Notes: a model not told the origin generated them from the letters alone. A DNA stretch of 64,000 nucleotides from Actinomycetales bacterium SN12 (GCA_002837415.1 PJCV01000001.1:62001-126000); one strand, 5' to 3'. Shown: positions 33,806-42,969, counted from the stretch's first letter. A program made the numbers and translations.

Positions 33806-34633
33806 ATGGCCAACTTCACCATCGCCGACATCAAGGCGCTGCGCGAGCAGCTCGGCACCGGAATGGTCGACACCAAGAAGGCGCTCGAAGAGGCTGGCGG
33901 AGACGTCGAGAAGGCGACCGAGATCCTTCGCCTCAAGGGCGCGAAGGGCAACGCGAAGCGTGCCGACCGCTCGACCAGCGAGGGCCTCGTCGTCGCTCGC
34001 GAGACCGACGGCGCCGTGACGCTGATCGAGCTCGCGTGCGAGACCGACTTCGTCGCGAAGAACGAGCGCTTCATCACGCTCGCTGAGAAGGTCGCCGACG
34101 CCGTCGCGGCTGTCTCCGCCGACTCTGTCGAGGCAGCGCTCGCTGCTCCGGCCGGTGAGCAGACCGTCGAGCAGCTGATCTCGGACGAGGCGGCGATCAT
34201 CGGCGAGAAGGTCGAACTGCGTCGCGTGCGCACCGTCACCGGAGACGCCGTCTCGGTGTACCTGCACCGCACCAGCAAGGACCTTCCCCCGCAGATCGGC
34301 GTCGTCGTCGCCTACAGCGGCTCGGACGCCGAGACCGCTCGCAGCATCGCGCAGCACATCTCGTTCGCGAACCCGTCGTACCTCTCCCGCGAGGACGTCC
34401 CGGCCGCCGAGGTCGAGAAGGAGCGTGAGATCGTCACCGAGATCTCCCGCAACGAGGGCAAGCCCGAGGCGGCTCTGCCGAAGATCGTCGAGGGTCGCGT
34501 CACCGCTTACTTCAAGCAGGTCGCGCTTCTCGAGCAGGACTACGCGAAGGACAACAAGCTGTCCGTGGCCCAGGTCGCGAAGGATGCCGGTATCACCGTC
34601 ACCGACTTCGCTCGCTTCAAGGTCGGCGCGTAA
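33806..34633 (+). CDS. tsf: Elongation factor Ts
   Basis: EF-Ts exchanges GDP for GTP on EF-Tu. The 275-residue protein has the N-terminal UBA-like domain TIADIKALREQLGTGMVDTKKALEE, the TDFVAKNERF motif near 81-90, and two core subdomains with VHxxxR-type VYLHRTSKDLPPQIGVVVAY. The C-terminal dimerisation region ends ARFKVGA. It is co-transcribed with rpsB and terminated by the hairpin at 34642. Confidence 0.97.
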   Translation: MANFTIADIKALREQLGTGMVDTKKALEEAGGDVEKATEILRLKGAKGNAKRADRSTSEGLVVARETDGAVTLIELACETDFVAKNERFITLAEKVADAVAAVSADSVEAALAAPAGEQTVEQLISDEAAIIGEKVELRRVRTVTGDAVSVYLHRTSKDLPPQIGVVVAYSGSDAETARSIAQHISFANPSYLSREDVPAAEVEKEREIVTEISRNEGKPEAALPKIVEGRVTAYFKQVALLEQDYAKDNKLSVAQVAKDAGITVTDFARFKVGA

Positions 34634-34641
34634 CAATCCCC

Positions 34642-34672
34642 AGGGGGTTCGGATCTGAGATCCGGACCCCCT
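34642..34672 (+). terminator. rpsB-tsf terminator
   Basis: A 14-bp stem AGGGGGTTCGGATC with one T:G pair and a 3-base TGA loop, ending CCCCCTTCTTC: a G-C stem followed by a short T-rich stretch. Confidence 0.85.
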
Positions 34673-34692
34673 TCTTCATGCCCAGAAGGCAC

Positions 34693-34698
34693 TATCTT
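34693..34698 (+). promoter_or_regulatory. -10 box (TATCTT) of pyrH
   Basis: TATCTT lies 25 nt before the pyrH ATG, leaving a short leader that holds the GAGAGGAAC ribosome-binding site. Confidence 0.5.
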
Positions 34699-34723
34699 GA
34701 ATCGGGACGAGAGGAACCCATCC

Positions 34724-35440
34724 ATGACCGAAGGCACCGGACGCCGGCGCGTCCTCCTGAAGCTCTCCGGCGAAGCGTTCGGCGGAGGCCAGCTCGGCGT
34801 CAACCCCGACATCGTCGGCCAGATCGCCCGTGACATCGCGGCAGCCGTCGACCGTGTCGAGATCGCGATCGTCGTCGGCGGCGGGAACTTCTTCCGGGGC
34901 GCGGAGCTCAGCCAGCGCGGCATGGACCGTGGGCGCGCCGACTACATGGGCATGCTCGGCACCGTCATGAACGCCCTCGCACTGCAGGACTTCCTCGAGC
35001 AGGCAGGCGCCGCCACGCGCGTGCAGTCCGCGATCTCGATGACGCAGGTCGCCGAGCCGTACATCCCGCTCCGCGCGGAGCGCCACATGGAGAAGGGCCG
35101 CGTCATCATCTTCGGCGCCGGCGCAGGCCTGCCGTACTTCTCCACCGACACGGTCGCCGCCCAGCGCGCCCTCGAGATCGGCGCAGACGAGGTGCTGGTC
35201 GCCAAGAACGGTGTCGACGCCATCTACACCGCCGACCCGAACAAGGATGCCAGCGCCGAGCGCATCGAGCGCGTCACCTACCGCGACGCCCTGCAGCGCG
35301 GACTCAAGGTCGTCGACTCCACCGCGTTCAGCCTGTGCATGGACAACAACATGGACATGCGCGTGTTCGGCATGGAGCCTGCGGGCAACGTCACGAAGGC
35401 GCTGCTCGGCGAGCCCATCGGCACGCTCGTCACACCCTGA
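34724..35440 (+). CDS. pyrH: UMP kinase
   Basis: PyrH phosphorylates UMP to UDP, the first step toward UTP. The 238-residue hexameric kinase has [20 protein letters not shown] (about 9-28), [13 protein letters not shown] near 53-65, [18 protein letters not shown] near 79-96 and [20 protein letters not shown] near 156-175. The ATG at 34724 has GAGAGGAACCCATCC upstream; a longer frame of 9 codons is unlikely. It belongs to the conserved rpsB-tsf-pyrH-frr-cdsA set. Confidence 0.97.
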   Translation: MTEGTGRRRVLLKLSGEAFGGGQLGVNPDIVGQIARDIAAAVDRVEIAIVVGGGNFFRGAELSQRGMDRGRADYMGMLGTVMNALALQDFLEQAGAATRVQSAISMTQVAEPYIPLRAERHMEKGRVIIFGAGAGLPYFSTDTVAAQRALEIGADEVLVAKNGVDAIYTADPNKDASAERIERVTYRDALQRGLKVVDSTAFSLCMDNNMDMRVFGMEPAGNVTKALLGEPIGTLVTP

Positions 35441-35478
35441 CCGCCCCGTCGCTCAGGGTTCTGCGGCATATCGCCGGA

Positions 35479-35484
35479 TAGAAT
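35479..35484 (+). promoter_or_regulatory. -10 box (TAGAAT) of frr
   Basis: TAGAAT lies 31 nt upstream of the frr GTG; GAAGGAG is the ribosome-binding site. Confidence 0.5.
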
Positions 35485-35515
35485 CGTTCGAAAACCACGA
35501 CTTGAAGGAGCACCC

Positions 35516-36070
35516 GTGATCGCGGACGTCCTCGCAGATACCACCGCACGCATGACCCGCGCGGTCGACGCCGCCAAGGAGGACTTCGCCACGGTCCGCA
35601 CCGGTCGCGCGAACCCCCAGCTCTTCCAGAAGCTGATGGTCGACTACTACGGCTCCCCGACGCCCATCGCGCAGCTGGCGTCGATGGCGAACCCCGAGGC
35701 GCGCACGCTGATCGTCACCCCGTACGACAAGAGCGCGCTGCGAGCCATCGAGCAGGCCATCCGCGACATGCCCAACCTCGGCGCCAACCCGACGAACGAC
35801 GGCAACATCGTCCGCGTGACGATGCCCGAGCTGACCGAGGAGCGCCGCAAGGAGTACGTCAAGCTGGTGCGCTCGAAGGGCGAGGACGCCAAGGTGCAGG
35901 TGCGCGGCATCCGCCGCAAGGCCAAGGATCAGCTCGACGCGCTCAAGAACGAGGTCGGCGAGGACGAGATCGCTCGTGGGGAGAAGGAGCTCGACGCACT
36001 GACCCGCCAGTACGTCGACGCGATCGACGACGCGCTCAAGCGCAAAGAGGCAGAGCTGCTCGAGGTCTGA
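35516..36070 (+). CDS. frr: Ribosome recycling factor
   Basis: RRF, with EF-G, splits post-termination ribosomes. The 184-residue protein has the two-domain L-shape: helical domain I ([28 protein letters not shown]) and [24 protein letters not shown] segments, here [20 protein letters not shown] near 102-121. The GTG start follows AAGGAGCACCC. The stop is 4 bases before cdsA, so the two are probably co-transcribed. Confidence 0.97.
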   Translation: MIADVLADTTARMTRAVDAAKEDFATVRTGRANPQLFQKLMVDYYGSPTPIAQLASMANPEARTLIVTPYDKSALRAIEQAIRDMPNLGANPTNDGNIVRVTMPELTEERRKEYVKLVRSKGEDAKVQVRGIRRKAKDQLDALKNEVGEDEIARGEKELDALTRQYVDAIDDALKRKEAELLEV

Positions 36071-36074
36071 CGGC

Positions 36075-37238
36075 ATGGCAGGCGACAGCGATCCCGGCGA
36101 ACAGCCGCTCACGCGGCGAGAGGCCCGACACGGCGATGCTCCCGCTGACGGCGATGCGTCGGCGCGCCCGGCTTCCGGCGGCGACAGCGTCGGCGGATCC
36201 GACTCGGAGCGTGCTCTCTCGGATTCGGCGTTCCCGGCCTTCGATGCCGGGCGCATCCCGCCGCGTCCGCCGATGCCGGCCGCCGACGGCGTGGAGTCGC
36301 ATGCGCTTCGCGAGCAGTGGCGCGCCAGGCGCGGAGAGTTCGAATCGCACGTCACGCAGGCCCGCGAGCAGTTCGACCAGGCCAACGCGCGGATCAAGCA
36401 GCGCACGGGTCGCGATCTGATCGTGGCCATCCTGATCGGCATCGCGTTCGGTGCCGTTCTGGTCGCCTCCCTGCTCTTCATCAAATGGCTCTTCCTGCCC
36501 ATCGCGATCGCGGCCGGGCTGCTCGGCACCTACGAGCTCTCCCGTGCTCTTCGCGCGGGCGGTCGGAGGGTGGACATCGCGCCGCAGCTGATCGCGGGCG
36601 CGGCGGTGCTGCTGACCGGCCCGTTCGCCGCACTGTGGCTGAGCTGGGTCGTGCTCATCGTGGCCGTCGCGTTCGTCAGCGTGTGGCGGATGATCGGGCA
36701 GATGATCGCCGCAGACGGTCGCACCTACGGCGCCGTGCTCGCCGATGTCGTGGTCGGGGCGTTCGTGCAGGTGTACGTGCCGTTCCTGACCTCTGTGGCG
36801 CTCATGCTGCTGAGCCGCGAGAACGGCGAGTGGTGGGTGCTGGGCTTCATCGCCGTCGCCGTCGCCGCCGACACGTGCGCGTACGCTGCGGGGCTGGCGT
36901 TCGGCAAGCATCCGATGGCGCCGCGGATCAGCCCGAAGAAGACGTGGGAGGGCTTCGGCGGTGCGGTCGTCGGGTCGCTAGCCGTCGGCGTGCTCCTCGC
37001 GATCTTCCTGCTCGAGCTTCCCTGGTGGTGCGGTCTGATCTTCGGGGCGGCGATCCTCATCTGCGCCACGCTGGGCGATCTGGGCGAATCGATGCTGAAG
37101 CGCGACCTCGGCATCAAGGACATGAGCTCCTGGCTTCCGGGGCATGGCGGCCTGCTCGACCGTCTCGACAGCATCCTGCCCTCCACTGTTCCCGCCCTCG
37201 CGCTGTACTACCTCCTCACTCCTCTGATCGGATCCTGA
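36075..37238 (+). CDS. cdsA: Phosphatidate cytidylyltransferase
   Basis: CdsA makes CDP-diacylglycerol from phosphatidate and CTP, at the inner membrane, feeding all phospholipid synthesis. The 387-residue protein has a hydrophilic N-terminal extension of about 110 residues (acidic/Pro-rich, then REQWRARRGEFESHVTQARE), followed by at least eight hydrophobic segments. The C-terminal signature is near 284-330 (KTWEGFGGAVVGSLAVGV, GDLGESMLKRDLGIKDMSSW, LPGHGGLLDRLDS). The extension is longer than in enterobacteria but usual for actinobacteria. Its stop overlaps the following ATG by one base. Confidence 0.95.
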   Translation: MAGDSDPGEQPLTRREARHGDAPADGDASARPASGGDSVGGSDSERALSDSAFPAFDAGRIPPRPPMPAADGVESHALREQWRARRGEFESHVTQAREQFDQANARIKQRTGRDLIVAILIGIAFGAVLVASLLFIKWLFLPIAIAAGLLGTYELSRALRAGGRRVDIAPQLIAGAAVLLTGPFAALWLSWVVLIVAVAFVSVWRMIGQMIAADGRTYGAVLADVVVGAFVQVYVPFLTSVALMLLSRENGEWWVLGFIAVAVAADTCAYAAGLAFGKHPMAPRISPKKTWEGFGGAVVGSLAVGVLLAIFLLELPWWCGLIFGAAILICATLGDLGESMLKRDLGIKDMSSWLPGHGGLLDRLDSILPSTVPALALYYLLTPLIGS

Positions 37239-37825
37239 TGACTGAGTCAGACCTCGAGGCGCTCACGGCGCCGCGCGACGAGGCGCCGCCGGCCTTCCCC
37301 CTGACGACCGGCAGGCAGCGCGGCTATCACCGCACAGCCGTCGACAGCTTCCTCGACTCCGCTCGAGCGGCGTTCGAGGAATCGCGCACCGATTTCGGTG
37401 CGGACGACGTGCGTGCGGCATCCTTCCCGCTGGTCAGGGGAGGGTACGTCATCGCCGATGTCGACGCCGCGCTCGCCCGTGTGGAGGATGCCTTCGCCCA
37501 GCGCGCTCGAGAGCGGGCCATCGGCCGCGTCGGCGTGGATGCCTGGGTCGCGCAGGCGCGTGAGGACGCGCAGCAGGTGCTCGATCACCTCACCCGGCCC
37601 CGGAGGAAGCGGTTCGCTCGCACGAGCATCCTGACCTTCGGCTACCGCCTGGATGAGGTCGACCACGTCGGCGACCGCATCGCGGCCTTCCTGCGCGACG
37701 GCGATGCGCTCGACGTCGATCAGGTGCGAGCTGCCGCCTTCCGCATGCAGCGCGGCGGGTATCGGGAAGAGCAGGTGGATGCCCTTCTCGACGCCACGGT
37801 CGAAGTCCTCCTCTCGGTCCGCTGA
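37238..37825 (+). CDS. DivIVA-domain repeat protein
   Basis: A 195-residue protein with two copies of a DivIVA-like motif: VRAASFPLVRGGYVIADVDAALARVEDAF near 60-88 and VRAAAFRMQRGGYREEQVDALLDATVE near 163-189. A related GYHRTAVDSFLDSARAAFEE lies at about 29-48. DivIVA domains bind curved membrane and are short coiled coils. The role here is unknown; the position after cdsA, with the start inside the cdsA stop, suggests membrane-linked cell growth. It is much shorter than a Wag31-type polar DivIVA and lacks its long coiled coil. Confidence 0.85.
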   Translation: MTESDLEALTAPRDEAPPAFPLTTGRQRGYHRTAVDSFLDSARAAFEESRTDFGADDVRAASFPLVRGGYVIADVDAALARVEDAFAQRARERAIGRVGVDAWVAQAREDAQQVLDHLTRPRRKRFARTSILTFGYRLDEVDHVGDRIAAFLRDGDALDVDQVRAAAFRMQRGGYREEQVDALLDATVEVLLSVR

Positions 37826-37869
37826 CCCGTTCTCGGTGAGTTCTCATGGATGTGGTGCCGAGGTGTGCG

Positions 37870-37875
37870 TAGACT
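37870..37875 (+). promoter_or_regulatory. -10 box (TAGACT) of the transglycosylase gene
   Basis: TAGACT lies 10 nt upstream of the GTG at 37886: a leader of only a few nucleotides at most. Confidence 0.5.
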
Positions 37876-37885
37876 GTTGGCCATC

Positions 37886-38554
37886 GTGACTCCCGATAAC
37901 GAATTGATCTCGAACGTGACGCGCCCGAACGCCTCGCGCACGAAGAAGACGAACAAGACGCGCCACCGCGCCAGTGCTGTGCTGGCCGGGCTCGCGGTCG
38001 TCGGCATCTCCGCGGCCATGATGGCACCGAGCGGTGTCGCCGTCGCCGATCCCGAGCCGACCGACACGCCCGTGACGGCATTCTCGCTGGCTGCCGCCGA
38101 CACGCAGAGCATCACGGTCTCCGTCGAAGGTGCAGACATCGCCCCCGTCACCCGCAACGGCTTCGAGGTGTACGTCAAGCCGAAGCCCACGCCGCCTCCG
38201 GCGCCCAAGCCGGCTGCCAAGCCCGCGGAAGCCGCTCCGAAGAGCAGCGCGCCCTCGACGCCTGCCTACACGGGCGGCGGCTCCAAGGAAGAGTGGATGT
38301 CGGCCGCCGGTATCGCGAGCAGCGACTGGCCGTACGTCGACTACATCGTCTCCAAGGAGAGCGGCTGGAATCCGAACGCGACCAACAAGTCGTCCGGCGC
38401 GTGCGGGCTCGTCCAGGCGCTGCCCTGCAGCAAGGTTCCCGGGAACGGCTACAACCCGGTCGACAACCTCCGCTGGGGGAACGGCTACGCGGTGGGACGC
38501 TACGGGAGCTGGGCCGGAGCGTACAACTTCTGGTCGCGCAACCACTGGTGGTGA
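37886..38554 (+). CDS. Secreted lytic-transglycosylase-like protein
   Basis: A 222-residue exported protein. After a basic N-terminus (RTKKTNKTRHRASA) comes a hydrophobic signal segment (VLAGLAVVGISAAMMAPSGVAVADP, about 31-55), then a Pro/Ala-rich linker (KPKPTPPPAPKPAAKPAEAA). The catalytic-type domain has WPYVDYIVSKESGWNPNAT with the likely catalytic Glu near 157, then SSGACGLVQALPCSKVPG, YNPVDNLRWGNGYAVGRYGS and a terminal AYNFWSRNHWW. This resembles the transglycosylase/Rpf-like fold of actinobacterial cell-wall hydrolases; cleavage of peptidoglycan is inferred. The GTG start is set by the -10 box spacing. Confidence 0.85.
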   Translation: MTPDNELISNVTRPNASRTKKTNKTRHRASAVLAGLAVVGISAAMMAPSGVAVADPEPTDTPVTAFSLAAADTQSITVSVEGADIAPVTRNGFEVYVKPKPTPPPAPKPAAKPAEAAPKSSAPSTPAYTGGGSKEEWMSAAGIASSDWPYVDYIVSKESGWNPNATNKSSGACGLVQALPCSKVPGNGYNPVDNLRWGNGYAVGRYGSWAGAYNFWSRNHWW

Positions 38555-38563
38555 GCGGGCACC

Positions 38564-38851
38564 ATGCCACGCTCCCGTCGACGCCGGCCTGAGCGCGCCG
38601 CATCCGGTGATTCCTTCGACCGGCTCCTCGCGGGCTGGAAGCGCACGGAGACCCGGCGTGGCCGGGAATGGACCGTGCAGCCGATCTCGGCCGGCCAGGC
38701 CCTGAAGGACTACCGGTGCCCCGGCTGCGCGGGCATCATCTCTCCCGGCACGGCGCACGTCGTCGTGTGGCGTGCAGACGGCGTGATGGGCGAGAGCGCG
38801 GATCTCGCCGCCCGACGGCACTGGCACGCGCACTGCTGGCGCATCGCCTGA
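38564..38851 (+). CDS. Small zinc-ribbon-like protein of unknown function
   Basis: A 95-residue protein starting MPRSRRRRPERAA. The core has CPGC near 52-55 and ends RHWHAHCWRIA, so CxxC plus H-x-H-C could bind zinc. A central GRAADG-type turn (WRADGVMGE) is also visible. I recall similar proteins downstream of transglycosylase or polymerase genes in Micrococcales but cannot name the family. It begins 9 bases after the transglycosylase stop, so may be co-transcribed, and converges with the AI-2E transporter gene (15 bases between stops). Confidence 0.75.
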   Translation: MPRSRRRRPERAASGDSFDRLLAGWKRTETRRGREWTVQPISAGQALKDYRCPGCAGIISPGTAHVVVWRADGVMGESADLAARRHWHAHCWRIA

Positions 38852-38866
38852 AGGCGCAGCTCCGGC

Positions 38867-39946
38867 TCAGCGCTCGTTCATGCGGGGGATCAGCACCTGC
38901 CGGTAGATGATCAGCACGCTCGCGGCGACCGGGATCGCGATCAGCGCACCGAGGAGTCCGAGCAGCGCGCCGCCTGACAGCGCCGCGATGACGACGACCG
39001 CTCCGGGAACCGACACCGCGCGGCTCATGATGCGCGGTGCGATGAAGTAGGCCTCGACCTGCATGTAGATGAGGTAGTAGATGGCCGCGGCCAGAGCGGT
39101 GCCAGGGGAACCGACGCCGGGAAGCAGACACGCCAGCACGATGATGGTCGAGCCGGTGAGCGTCCCGACGAGCGGGATGAGGGAGAAGAAGAAGGCGACG
39201 ACGGCGAGCACCGCGGTGAACGGCGCGTCGATGATCGACAGGTACACCATGCTCAGGATGCCGTTGATGACACCGAGTGAGACCTGCCCCATCACGTAGT
39301 GGCCGACGGAATCGGTGATCTGGTCTGCGATGTCGATGAAGCGCTCGCGCTTGGAGGCGGGCACCAGCTGGTAGACGGCGCCCTTCAGCGAGGGGGTCGA
39401 GGCCGTCATGTAGATCGTGAGGATCAGCACGATGAACGCGCCGAACGCGCCGGTCAGCACTGCCCCGCCGACGACCCAGACGCCCTCGCCGATCGTGGTG
39501 CTCCACTGGGTCACGCTCTTGGTCCACTCCTCGGAGGCGATCCAGCTGTTGATGTAGTCGAAGACGAGATTGACCTCGAGGTTGGGGAACGCTTCGGTGA
39601 GCCACGCCTTGATGTCGCTCACGGTCTGCTCGCCATTGACGAAGAGCGGCGTGATGCGCGTCACCAGCTGCGTGATCTGATCGGTCACGACGGGCAGCAC
39701 GATCAGGACGACAGCGGCGAAGACGCCCAGCACGGCGAGGATGGTGAGAAGCACGGCGGCCCAGCGGGGGAGACCGCGGCGCTCGAGGGAGGTGACCAGC
39801 GGGTCGAGTCCCAGGCTCAGGAACAGGGCCGTGCCGATGTAGAGGATGATCGTCGACAGGGCCTGCACGCCGGTGAGCAGCAGGAGGCCCAGACCCACGC
39901 CGAGCGTCGCCACCAGCGCGGTGCGAAAGGGACTGTGAATCTTCAT
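38867..39946 (-). CDS. AI-2E family transporter
   Basis: A 359-residue integral membrane protein of the AI-2E/TqsA (formerly UPF0118) family. About eight hydrophobic helices are visible; the middle loop runs TRITPLFVNGEQTVSDIKAWLTEAF. The C-terminal half has the conserved SLIPLVGTLTGSTIIVLACLLPG and YFIAPRIMSRAVSVPG, and it ends PRMNER. Members export AI-2, ions or other small molecules; the substrate is unknown here. AGGAG lies before the ATG at 39946. Confidence 0.9.
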   Translation of the reverse strand: MKIHSPFRTALVATLGVGLGLLLLTGVQALSTIILYIGTALFLSLGLDPLVTSLERRGLPRWAAVLLTILAVLGVFAAVVLIVLPVVTDQITQLVTRITPLFVNGEQTVSDIKAWLTEAFPNLEVNLVFDYINSWIASEEWTKSVTQWSTTIGEGVWVVGGAVLTGAFGAFIVLILTIYMTASTPSLKGAVYQLVPASKRERFIDIADQITDSVGHYVMGQVSLGVINGILSMVYLSIIDAPFTAVLAVVAFFFSLIPLVGTLTGSTIIVLACLLPGVGSPGTALAAAIYYLIYMQVEAYFIAPRIMSRAVSVPGAVVVIAALSGGALLGLLGALIAIPVAASVLIIYRQVLIPRMNER

Positions 39947-39970
39947 GGCTCTCCTGGTCGACCTGCGAAG

Positions 39971-39976
39971 ATCCTA
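39971..39976 (-). promoter_or_regulatory. -10 box (TAGGAT) of the AI-2E transporter gene
   Basis: On the minus strand TAGGAT is 24 nt before the ATG; AGGAG in the leader is the ribosome-binding site. Confidence 0.5.
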
Positions 39977-40071
39977 GTTGCTGCTCGCGGCGGGTCCTCG
40001 GCGACGGGCCGCAGCGCGTGACACCGCAGCCCGCGCATGCCGCTTCGTGGGCAATGCCCAGGTGCTTTCGC

Positions 40072-40077
40072 TAGTCT
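40072..40077 (+). promoter_or_regulatory. -10 box (TAGTCT) of the three-TM/lipobox gene
   Basis: TAGTCT lies 51 nt before the GTG at 40129, with AAGGAG about 8 nt before the start. Confidence 0.45.
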
Positions 40078-40128
40078 GAAACGTCGAGCGGACTGCGGCG
40101 GATGCCCGGTCGCGTAAGGAGTTGATTC

Positions 40129-42012
40129 GTGCGTTTCGTATGGGCCGTCGTGGCCTTCGTGCTGGCCACGGTTCTCATCGGAGCCGGGATCGCCCAGCGC
40201 ACCATCTTCATGGGGCCCACCGAGCAGAGGATGGCGCTGTCGGTCGACGAGCCGCAGCCGTACCTGCTCGTCGATGCGGAGGTGCTCGGCGCCCACCCCG
40301 GGCTTCAGAAGCTGCTCGTGCGCGGCGAGGGCGAGATCTTCGTGGCGTACGGCCGGACCGCCGACGCCGAGGCATGGCTGTCGGACACGAGTTACACGAG
40401 TGTCACGCTCGGGAAGGACGACGAGCCGGACAGCAAGACCGTCGCGCCTCAGCAGCCGCCGGCCGGAGGAGGCGAGACCTCGGGCCGCAACCCGGCAGGC
40501 TCCGATCTCTGGCTCGATTCGTATGCCGAGGAGGACACCCTCGTGACCGAGATGCAGCTCACGCCGGGGCATAGCGTGCTCATCTCGCGCGACGGCATCG
40601 AGCCGGCTCCCGACGAGGTGCTCGTGAGCTGGGGACTCGACACCCGCACCCCTCTGGCGGGTCCGCTGATGACGGCCGGCGGTGTCCTTCTGCTCGCCGG
40701 TCTCGTGCTCTACATCCTGGCGATCCGTCACCAGCGTCGCGGCCGCGGACCGCTGCGCAAGGGGCCGGGTCCGCTGCCCGAGACGCAGCCGATCGAGATG
40801 CAGGGCACTCCGCGACGCCGAGCGATCGAACAGGGCCCCGCGGATGCCGCTGATCCCGACCGCACAGCGACCGGGCGGATCGACGCTCCCTCTGCAGACT
40901 CCGAGGGGGAGGAGCGGTCGCCCGGGCAGGCGCATCGCGTTGCGCTGCGGCGCCGCCTCGCACTGGGCCTGCCCGCGCTGACGCTGACCGCCGTGCTCGC
41001 GACGGGCTGCTCGGCGGAGTCCTGGCCGGAGTTCGGCGCTGAGACCCCGACGCCGACCCCGACGCCGACGGTGGTGACCCCCGAGGATCAGAAGCCGCCG
41101 GTGGTCACGAAGAAGCAGGGCCAGCGCATCGTCTCCGAGATCGCCCAGGTCGTGCAGCAGGCCGACGAAGAACTCGACATCGCTCGCGCGGAGACGCGTA
41201 TCGCCGGGGCCGCTCTCGAAGGCCGGCGCACCGAGTACACACTCCGCGAGAAGATCTCTGAGCGCACGCAGGCACTGACGTCGCCGCGCGACAAGGTCAA
41301 GATCCTGCTGCCGGAGGCGACGGACAGCTGGCCGCGCTCGGTGCTCGCGCTGACCGTCTCCGAGAAGGACGACACCGCGGCGCCCGTGCTGCTGACGATG
41401 ACGCAGGACGATCCCTGGTCGAACTACCGCATCTCGGAGATGGCCGACATGCCTGCCGCCTCCGAGTTCCCCGACGTCGCGCCGGCGTGGCTCGGCACCA
41501 CCCGCATCCCCGCCGAGTCTCCGTTCCTGGCGCTTCCGCCCGAGCAGGTGGCGGACGCCTTCTCGGACTTCGTCGACAACGGCGACAAGAGCGAGTTCGC
41601 CGGGCGTTTCGACGCCACTGCCGAGAAGCTGGCGCAGAGCGTCCGCGACAGCCGTACCGCCGTCCTCACCAAGCTCAAGGAGAAGCAGGCCGACACCACC
41701 TCCACGGTCGCGTTCGACATGAAGGCACCGGAGGAGACGCCGCTCTCCCTGGCCACGCTGGGCAGCGGCGCGGTGGTGGCTGTGCGTGTCGATGACATCG
41801 AGACGATCACCGCGACCTCGGCCGATGCGGTGATCCGGATCGGCGAGAATCAGGAGGCGAGCGCGCTGACCGGCGTGAAGGAGTCCGCCAAGGGCTTCAC
41901 CACGATCTACGGCATCCAGCTGTTCTTCTCCGTGCCCGCTCAGGGCTCGAAGGAGCAGATCCGTCTGCTCGCATACCATCAGGACCTCCTCAGCGTGAAG
42001 GTGAACCAGTGA
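40129..42012 (+). CDS. Three-TM protein with internal lipobox-like segment
   Basis: A 627-residue protein I cannot place in a named family. An N-terminal membrane helix (about 3-22) and an outside domain of about 150 residues come first. A second helix follows near 178-199 (GPLMTAGGVLLLAGLVLYILAI), then a basic/polar linker. At 271-294 there is a segment with every feature of a lipoprotein signal peptide: Arg-rich n-region VALRRRLALG, hydrophobic core and ATGC (Cys294). A PTPTPTPT linker near 309-318 leads to a soluble C-terminal domain of about 300 residues (IVSEIAQVVQQADEELDIA). It looks like a membrane protein fused to a lipoprotein. AAGGAG precedes the GTG. Its stop overlaps the thioredoxin-TPR GTG. 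Confidence 0.8.
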   Translation: MRFVWAVVAFVLATVLIGAGIAQRTIFMGPTEQRMALSVDEPQPYLLVDAEVLGAHPGLQKLLVRGEGEIFVAYGRTADAEAWLSDTSYTSVTLGKDDEPDSKTVAPQQPPAGGGETSGRNPAGSDLWLDSYAEEDTLVTEMQLTPGHSVLISRDGIEPAPDEVLVSWGLDTRTPLAGPLMTAGGVLLLAGLVLYILAIRHQRRGRGPLRKGPGPLPETQPIEMQGTPRRRAIEQGPADAADPDRTATGRIDAPSADSEGEERSPGQAHRVALRRRLALGLPALTLTAVLATGCSAESWPEFGAETPTPTPTPTVVTPEDQKPPVVTKKQGQRIVSEIAQVVQQADEELDIARAETRIAGAALEGRRTEYTLREKISERTQALTSPRDKVKILLPEATDSWPRSVLALTVSEKDDTAAPVLLTMTQDDPWSNYRISEMADMPAASEFPDVAPAWLGTTRIPAESPFLALPPEQVADAFSDFVDNGDKSEFAGRFDATAEKLAQSVRDSRTAVLTKLKEKQADTTSTVAFDMKAPEETPLSLATLGSGAVVAVRVDDIETITATSADAVIRIGENQEASALTGVKESAKGFTTIYGIQLFFSVPAQGSKEQIRLLAYHQDLLSVKVNQ

Positions 42013-42953
42013 CCGAGATCTCCGCTGCCGCTCTGCGCGGCGCAGTCGACCTGTCCTCTCTGCGCAACCGGCCAGCCGGCGCCCAGGCCCCCACGGGAGC
42101 CGCGGCCCCCAGTGCGCCGACCGATGGCGCGCCCGATGTGGTCGTGGATGTCACCGACCAGTCGTTCGGCGGGATCCTCGAGCTCTCGCGCTCGGTCCCC
42201 GTCGTCGTCGACCTCTGGGCGGAGTGGTGCGGGCCGTGCAAGCAGCTCAGCCCCATCATCGAGAAGGTGACCCGCGAGCAGCGCGGGCGCGTCGTGCTCG
42301 CCAAGGTCGATGTCGATGCCAACCCTCAGGTCGCACAGGCCTTCCGCGCGCAGTCGATCCCCATGGTCGTCGCCCTGATCGGCGGACAGCCCGTACCGAT
42401 GTTCACGGGCGCCGTTCCCGAGGAGCAGGTGCGCGAGGTCTTCGCCCGCCTGCTCGAGGTCGCCGCGCAGAACGGCGTCACCGGATCGGTGCCGGTGGGC
42501 GACGACGGCGCCCCGGCCGCCGACGACGAGCCCGCACCGCTGCCGCCTCTGCACGCCGAGGCGTTCGAGGCCATCGAGGCGGGGGACTACGCGCGCGCGA
42601 TCACCGCGTACGAGAAGGCCCTCGCCGAGAACCCGCGCGATGACGACGCGAAGGCGGGGCTGGGTCAGGTGCGCCTGCTGCACCGCGTGCAGGGCCTCGA
42701 CCTGCAGCAGGTCCGCGCGGCGGCGGCTGCTGCGCCGATGGACATCGACGCGCAGTTCCAGGTCGCCGACCTCGACCTCGCCGGCGGCCATGTCGACGAC
42801 GCGTTCAGCAGACTGCTCGAGCTGTTCAGCGCGGCCGACGCCGGCAGCCGCACACGCATCCGCGAGCGGCTGGTCGAGCTGTTCGAGCTGATCGGTCCCG
42901 CTGACCCGCGCGTGACGTCGGCGCGCACGAGGCTCACCTCGCTGCTCTTCTGA
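42009..42953 (+). CDS. Thioredoxin-domain protein with TPR-like C-terminus
   Basis: A 314-residue cytoplasmic protein: a flexible Ala/Pro-rich N-terminus, a thioredoxin fold at about 45-155 with the active site WCGPC (W73-C77), VDANPQVAQAFRAQSIPMVV and GAVPEEQ, then a C-terminal helical TPR-like part with AFEAIEAGDYARAITAYEKALAENPRDDDA near 188-217. This is the CnoX/YbbN-like arrangement, a redox-linked co-chaperone; that role is inferred. The GTG overlaps the stop of the three-TM gene (GTGA), so translation is coupled. A strong bidirectional terminator follows. Confidence 0.9.
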   Translation: MTEISAAALRGAVDLSSLRNRPAGAQAPTGAAAPSAPTDGAPDVVVDVTDQSFGGILELSRSVPVVVDLWAEWCGPCKQLSPIIEKVTREQRGRVVLAKVDVDANPQVAQAFRAQSIPMVVALIGGQPVPMFTGAVPEEQVREVFARLLEVAAQNGVTGSVPVGDDGAPAADDEPAPLPPLHAEAFEAIEAGDYARAITAYEKALAENPRDDDAKAGLGQVRLLHRVQGLDLQQVRAAAAAAPMDIDAQFQVADLDLAGGHVDDAFSRLLELFSAADAGSRTRIRERLVELFELIGPADPRVTSARTRLTSLLF

Positions 42954-42969
42954 CCCGCCCCCTCATTCG

